The notes beneath the pieces were generated by a model. The model saw nothing but the letters and a program-made list of their open reading frames with translations, was not told the DNA's origin and did not search any database. A stretch of DNA of 64,000 bases. Source: Taenia hydatigena (lineage: Eukaryota; Platyhelminthes; Cestoda; Cyclophyllidea; Taeniidae). Both the position numbers and the translations under genes were made by a program. The stretch is taken from the NCBI GenBank assembly GCA_036345935.2, contig JADWOT020001224.1, positions 24,001 to 88,000 of the forward strand, read 5' to 3'. This document shows positions 57,319 to 64,000 of this stretch, in pieces; within the stretch, counting starts at the first letter, position 1; every line of letters starts with the position of its first letter.

Positions 57319-60300
57319 GGTAAGACAGCGGGGGAAACATGTGGTTCCATCACCAACACCCGTCATTTAACAAACCACTGAAGCGTCACACAGTCCCTCT
57401 CTCCGCCTCCAGTGCCATCTTCTGTTCTCTTCTTGGTAATTGTGCCGCATCTGCAGTCTCTTCCTTACCTCCTATGGCTGAAGCGCATTACGTAGGGAAT
57501 GATGGGGATCCACCGACCACTATGCCTACAAGCAAAATTTACAATCCTGTCAACAATACAACCTCAAGCCCATGACATTAACAGAACAACTAAGACTTGA
57601 TGTGACTATTAGTCTCAAACCTAGTGCCACATGGCAGCCATACGTTGACAAACTAAACTAATTGCATTAGGCAGCATCAACACCCCTCAATGCCATTAAC
57701 CGACAGGTATGGTCGCTAAACAAAACACACGCGCACACCCACACAATTTGATAAGGGAATCGAATTGGGGCATCAAGACATTACATACATATTTACCGTT
57801 TCTCCTACCAATTAATCGCACTTTGGCAATATATCACCTTACTCACTGCAGCACATAAGCCTGTAGCCATCAATCAAAACGCCTCCTTGCGAAGTTATGC
57901 ATGCACAGAAACTTCTCAACAACTTGTGTCGAATTTCTTTGGCATTAGCCAAACCACTTTTACGCATATACAGCTCACACTAACCACAATGCCGATTACT
58001 TTCCAACTGTCTCGCATTGGCTTCACCTCACACCATACAACTATCAAAGGCGACAGAACCTCGACATCCTATTTTAAAAAATAAACAAGCAAAACTAATA
58101 TTTGTAGGTCAATGATAACATCAGACTTAATTCATACAACATTTCGTCTTACAAGAAAGTACTCACCAGACTACTGCTTAGCACCAGAACACCGCATCCA
58201 GTCATTCATAACTCCTCCAAGCACAAAGTTGCGCTACTTATGATTTTGCGAGTATTCAACAGTGAGCAGGGAAATCCTCAGCAAGATAGATTAATCAAAT
58301 GACTGCAACATCACAACTGTCGACGACAACGACGACGAGTTCAAGGGCGCATAGTGCCGTCTCAGTGGACTCCCATAGGCTGGCTTCTACAGCCACATTC
58401 GCCTTCTTCCATACCACCGTCAGCAGCGTCGCATGTTGTTGGCAGGATCCCTTAACCAACATAGGACCCAACTAGTTAAATACAAAAATACTGCGCTACC
58501 AAGTTTTGCGCCCAAAATCAGCACCCAGTACTGTTCAATAATGTCCACATGCTTATCACAAAATACACCAAGGAAAAAACACTCTTGCCAAACTTTGCGC
58601 CTGCAACGAATCTAGCACCGTGCAGTGCCAGGTGATTGGCAGATTTTTCCCTTTGTTTCCAACAGATTAGACCCCTCCTGCCACAATCTCTCCCTCTTGA
58701 TATCATCCACTATCCAACCAACCGCCAGGACAGCTTCAACTGCTCCCCTTCAAAATTATTCTGCGAAACGAACAAGCGATGAAAAGTGCTGTTGCTGGAT
58801 AAAAAAATCTCGTCTAAATTCAATTCCTCATGTTCATTCAATAAAAAAATTTGTATGCGTTTCGACTTGTTCATATACGTGCACACGACTATAAATAAGT
58901 CAACTTTATGCATTCCAAATATATAAACTGAGAAGCAACATAAGATACATTCATGCACAATGAAAAAATTAGTAAATACAAAGACAAAAGGCATAAACTT
59001 CAAGATTCAAACAAACCCGAATTCATGAAAAGGGTCCAGAGTGGATTTCAAAACAGCTCTGCAGCACTCCCACCCATTTCCACCCCAATTCACCGGCCTT
59101 TCTCAACGCGATAATAAGCCTGCCTACCAATTCAACACTAACCTCACATCCATCTCGTCTGTTTACCTGCTGACCATGCAATTATCCAATGCTTGAACCA
59201 AAAGAGCTAACACATCGCTATGCCATCAAATGCAACAACATCATCCATGGCAAGATCCGCATCGCAGGTCAAAGGAGACGCCCCCACAAATGACTTAAAC
59301 GTCCCACATCGCATATCATTTCACACGCTCATCACATGTAACTTCATCACTACTGTAAATTCGTAGCATTCCAAAAGTATAAAAGGAAAAAGTAGGAAGG
59401 CCGATACACAAACCACTTCACACAAGAATGAAGCCTGAAGTCAACCGCGCAATCGCAATTCAGCATAACAAATAAATGCGATGAGGTTCCGTCATTTTAA
59501 ATTGTAACTAGCCTCTGAATTTAATTTGCTCTATTTCTGGCTTTTAAACATAACAAATACACTGCCGAAACTCAGCAATGCTAACAGACCTACATACATG
59601 CATTTATGCGCATGTACAAAATAGTGAACCACAATAAAGCAATAAATAAAGTAGTTCCTAAAATTCAAAGAGCAATGATCACAAAACTACAAACTGGTAT
59701 TTAAAAATGTGTCAACTTCTGCTTAGGGCCCATGAAAATTTCGAAGCCTAATAATTTGCTACAAGTCTACAGAGCGACTTAAGCTACCACCGATAATGTA
59801 TGCATTCAGCATAAAATCTGTGCCTTCGTCGTTCCCCTGATCACCACGCACTACATCTCGCCTGCTCCTTGGAAGCAAGTATGGCGTCAAAGTCCATTTA
59901 GTCAAAGACCTGAAAAGGGACGAACTAATGCGCCATTCTTTTTGATTCAGGCAGTGCTGATTGAGCCGAAGTAGCATCTTGTACACTGAGCGTCCTTATT
60001 CCTTTAACCTACTAACATCTCAAGCCACCTCAATTGACTTCTTGGGTGATCGACATGATTCCTTGCTTCTCGAGGCTGTATACGGCAGGGAGATGTCGCT
60101 AGTACATCGCAGTCTCCATTGCACCCTTGACGAACGTAATGCCACCTGAATCAGATGAGCCAGCAGAAACAAGTCTTACACTTGACAAGATCAAGGGACC
60201 CATGGCAAACTTCGATTTCACGAGTCCTCTTCCTCGAACTCATGACAATGCCAGTCACGTAGTTGAGGTGCTTGCCCACCTTGAGGAGAGTAAGTAGAGC

Positions 60301-63300
60301 ATCGCCTTTGTTGGATGACCGAAAAGCATCCTCCTACAGACAATTTCCTATTTTATGCCCTTGTGGCCCTTCTCAGTGCTGCAGCTGGCCCTAGTTGTAG
60401 ATGGATCCACAAACTGCAGACAATTTGTGCATCCATTATTCTGTACACATGCATTCCCTTTACTTATGTACTTTGTATTCCATAACACGTGTTTCGTGCA
60501 GCTTTCAGGCCACGAAAGCGTCCAATGAGCCATGTCATCGATGTTTAGCGACAACGAGTGCGTGGAATTTTACCCTCAACTTTATCTAGGTGTCGACGTG
60601 CACGATTTATACGTCATCACATAATGCACGAATTCAACAAAGGTAACTGTAGAACTTTGCGACTTATCCGAGGATAAAAGTAGGGATAGCACCTCTGCAG
60701 AACGGCTATATTCATAACGTAGAAAGTATTTGCGCTTGTAGCGTAGCCTGGAAGTTAGACCACCCGACGAAGGTACGGTGGTCGTCCAAGTGACCGTAGA
60801 CGAGACTGGGAACCCAACACTCAACAAACGCGAAATTTTGCTCTGAATATTTCCATTACTCTGCCAATCAGAAATAGCATGGTGTTTGGTTTAGCTATGG
60901 ACAACTAGCCGAGTCCTCAATTTTTCGGAGAAAACATGCCAGTAATTCATGCTAACAGTGCACAGATGTAATGCTTATCTTCTTCAAATGCGCTTTGTAG
61001 GCCAGAGGCGAAGGAACAAGTTGAGCCTGATCGCCAAGCAGTGTGGTCCTTCTCTGAAGCATGCCACATCCTTGTCTTGAACTCTTCTACAGTATCTTTC
61101 TCTACTCTCTCCCTTACTATTAGTAGAGATGTCAAAGCGTGCTCAGCCTTCTAATAGTGAGTGTAGCATCCCGAGGCTCCCTTGAAAACAAAAGAAGGCA
61201 GAATGCTAGGGTAGAATATATATATTCACCGGACAGAGGGCAAAAGACTGCTGGCATGGCTTGGATGCCAGCCCACGCAGCCAGGGCAATACGGCCACCT
61301 CTGTGACCTTGACAGAAACCGGTAGTTTTAACAAACAAAGTACCAAAGTGAGGGTGGAAAGGGGAAGAGAGGAAACCATCCACACAGATCCTCTGCCTAT
61401 GCTTAATACGAGACGCCTTAATCGTCCTAGACGAAACGGCTGATCAATCGCGTATTATCAGTGTGTTGCAGAATTGCCTGTGTCTCAACAAAGAGATTTA
61501 ATTTGTGTTCGTGCCTTTTGCTTATGACTTACGCCTAAGCAATCGTAAGCATTACACTATTATATCACTAACAAATTTGGAATGCGAAAAACCAGAAAAA
61601 TCAAACTTGACATAAAGGTTGCTAGTTATTAAAGGAAAATCTAGAGAACAACTCACCGACACCTTGTTTGTAGCGTGAAAATCATTAAAATTATAACGTT
61701 GTGTTTAGAGTGTCCTACAAATGCCTTGCATAACTGCATTTGCTTAGTCTTACTGGTTAAAAAAGGGAAGTTATGTTTTCACTGTGATGCCTAAGGCAGA
61801 TTAGAATTCCTGCAACAACTATTTGCTTTCTTCGTACCTAATACGAAGTGAGGACCTGAGTGTATTCGTCGCTGTGCATGCTTCGTGGTTCGCGCTCACG
61901 AGTCCAGGTATGTGAGTATTCATAAATGAAGTTTTTGACTTATTTTATGCGTATACATAGGTAACCCTTTATTATTGAAATGAAAGTGTGGTTAGCGAAT
62001 TTAGAGGCTTGCTGAATTCGTGGTTCGTGTAATGCTAATACTCTGTTAACTCGCCTAATTAAATGCCTAAGCGCATTTCACATTAGGGTGGTGTCTGCTG
62101 ATTTTGGCTGTTGTAAGTCTTTTGCAAGTCATGATGAAAGTTGTGGAGTCTGAAATTACTATTATTGGTTGCCGCTACTTCATTTGTGGGCGATGAATCG
62201 CGTATTAAATCGGTGGACTTGCCGCTTGAGAGCAGTCAAACTAATTGAGACGAAACAGAGGTAACCTTCCTGGTTATGTGGCATTCATTGAAGAAACAAC
62301 AAAAGTGGTTCGAGAATACTGTAAGTGGATAATGCAGCGATTGTGTGGTGCAAATCTCCACCCCAGGTTTTCGTCTCTAGCACAGCTGAGCTGAAATTGT
62401 TGGTTGCAGCCATTCTGGTAGTTCATTGTGGGAGTCCACTTATCATATGGCGTTTGCATGGCTTCCTTTCCTTTGCTCTAGTCGATAAAGAAGTTGCTGA
62501 CCGCAACGAAAAGTGCAAATGAAAAATCGCATGCTGACTTTGGGGAACGGATAAAGAATTACGATTGTTAGGATGGTGGGAAGATGGTTTGGGTGTAACG
62601 CATCCATCGTTCCACTGAGAGATGGCATAACACTAGGAATCGTCTAAGCGTAGACGTGAGAGGAGATGCAAAATAGCTTGGACTCGAGAATGCTAGAATC
62701 ATAAATCGATGGTTTATTCCTGGTTCGTGATATTATTTAGGCCTTTTAATGCAGGAATTGGATATCTTTTTAAGTAAACTACATGTATTTAGCAGCAGGT
62801 GGTGAGCTGGAATGATTTCAGCATATGGATTTGATTTATTCGCTTTCAAAAAATGCCACTACCCGCTATTTTCAGTTGTAAAGTATGTGATTAATGTTCC
62901 CTCTCCGCTGTACAGTCGTTGGTGCGCCAAAATACTTAGCACTCTTTCATCATAAAGCTTGCTGCCAAATTTGGTAATGTGTGACTAATTTAGCACTCCA
63001 TGGATGAGGCGGAGAAATGCAGTGAAGGCGAACGCTCGCGGTGATGCGTCCTTGGTGGGACTGCAGGTGTCACGAGATGGATTCTTTCCTCTCCTCTTTT
63101 CTCGGCCGTGAGTGCAGCTGAGGTCTTGGTGATTCTGTTGCCTGATAGGAGGTAAAGTGTTCACCCTCTTCTTACCAACGTTGCATGCATTTGATGCGCT
63201 GATTAATGCAGAGCGACCTAATGCCCCCTCTTGAACGCGTTTTCCTTATTTGTTTGTTATAATTGGCTGATGTGAAGTGCTATAAGCATATTGGGTGAGA

Positions 63301-64000
63301 TTGGAGAAGTGAAACACACGTAGGGGTGTTCTTGGTGAATAAATGCATTTATTTTATGCAGACGAGCTTTTGATGCAAAAAAAACAATGGAGTATGTAAG
63401 CTGTTGTGAGTCTTTTGAAAAGAGGATGGGTGAAGTCATGTTTTGAGTGTTCATCCTTTTTCTGTGGCGTACTCTATGAATCGGTCATTTAGTGGCCTCT
63501 TTAGCTGGATGTTGCTTGCATTGGACACGAGCTAGCCGATGAACACGTAGGGCCGCAATGTCCCCTTTGCAACTTCGTGGCCTGTTTTTCGTCTGTGGAG
63601 CGCCACAATAGTAGTCTCTATTGTGATTTTTTCATTTCCTTCCATGCATCTTCATTGGACTCTAGTAGTGTTGTCATTGGCATTCAGTGTTTTCTAATTG
63701 TTAATGATTCATAGGGCACTGGTGCCTATCACAATTCAGTCGTTAGGTTGATTTGGCACAACTGATTGTCTGTGTGGTTTGGCCCAAGTTAGTACTCTGC
63801 AGCGAAGATGGCTGCAAGACGTATGAACTGCATGTGAGAAAGCATTACGTTCCTATGCGATGCTAGTCAAGATCCATCCTAGTCATCGTGGTATCTCAGT
63901 GTGGAGGTAGGACTTGTCCTTGTAAATTCACAGCGGCAAATTGGTGGCGAATGCACTAGCGAGGCTGATCGGAAGTGTTCTTGACGTCAATTCTCTTGCA
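57319..64000. other. no supported gene; strand-skewed composition
   Basis: From 57.3 to about 59.6 kb the plus strand is A+C rich; from about 62 kb to the end it is G+T rich. Frames of up to 97 codons occur without motifs. A frame at 60494-60584 follows a CAGCTTTCAG acceptor but is short. No RNA gene or shared repeat was recognised. Confidence 0.35.

Noticed and set aside
1..64000. Prokaryotic features, CRISPR arrays, phage or insertion-sequence modules.
   Set aside because: No regularly spaced repeats, operon-like gene packing or transposase motifs were seen; splice signals and tRNA/histone relics indicate nuclear animal DNA.

Overview
This window looks like intron-rich animal nuclear DNA. 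There are no operons, no ribosome-binding-site spacing and no long uninterrupted reading frames. The coding signal comes as short pieces flanked by GT...AG splice sites, alongside decayed histone genes, RNA polymerase III tRNA-like sequences and dispersed, divergent duplications. Two predicted introns of 39 and about 31 nt, next to much longer ones, and scattered tRNA pseudogenes would fit a flatworm, but nothing seen fixes the taxon.

Layout. 4.4-5.3 kb (minus) and 23.2-24.1 kb (minus) hold the 3' ends of two paralogous C2H2 zinc-finger genes, one finger per exon, with matching exon lengths (87 and 105 nt) and a matching 77-nt final intron. 7.9-8.2 kb (minus) holds a broken cysteine-rich repeat. 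9.6 and 11.0 kb hold possible terminal exons. 14.6-15.1 kb (plus) holds the best compact gene model, with a start codon, a 39-nt intron and a basic N-terminus, but a doubtful stop. 16.8-17.1, 19.3, 21.4, 22.3 and 27.7 kb hold short acceptor-plus-open-frame candidates. 28.8-42.4 kb holds six tRNA-like sequences, several visibly defective, and a possible immunoglobulin I-set exon near 31 kb. 43.1 kb has a possible terminal exon encoding a membrane segment. 45.7-53.7 kb contains remnants of histones H2B, H2A and H4 and a 44-nt exon duplicated in inverted orientation. 54-64 kb has little recognisable coding content but strong strand-composition skews.

The genes do not form a pathway that can be read from sequence. 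The main biological story is duplication and decay: a duplicated finger-per-exon zinc-finger gene whose copies diverge in their zinc ligands, dead histone genes, tRNA pseudogenes, and repeat families that retain protein-like reading frames. Most single-exon calls away from these are low confidence, because a splice acceptor followed by 20-40 open codons is common by chance.
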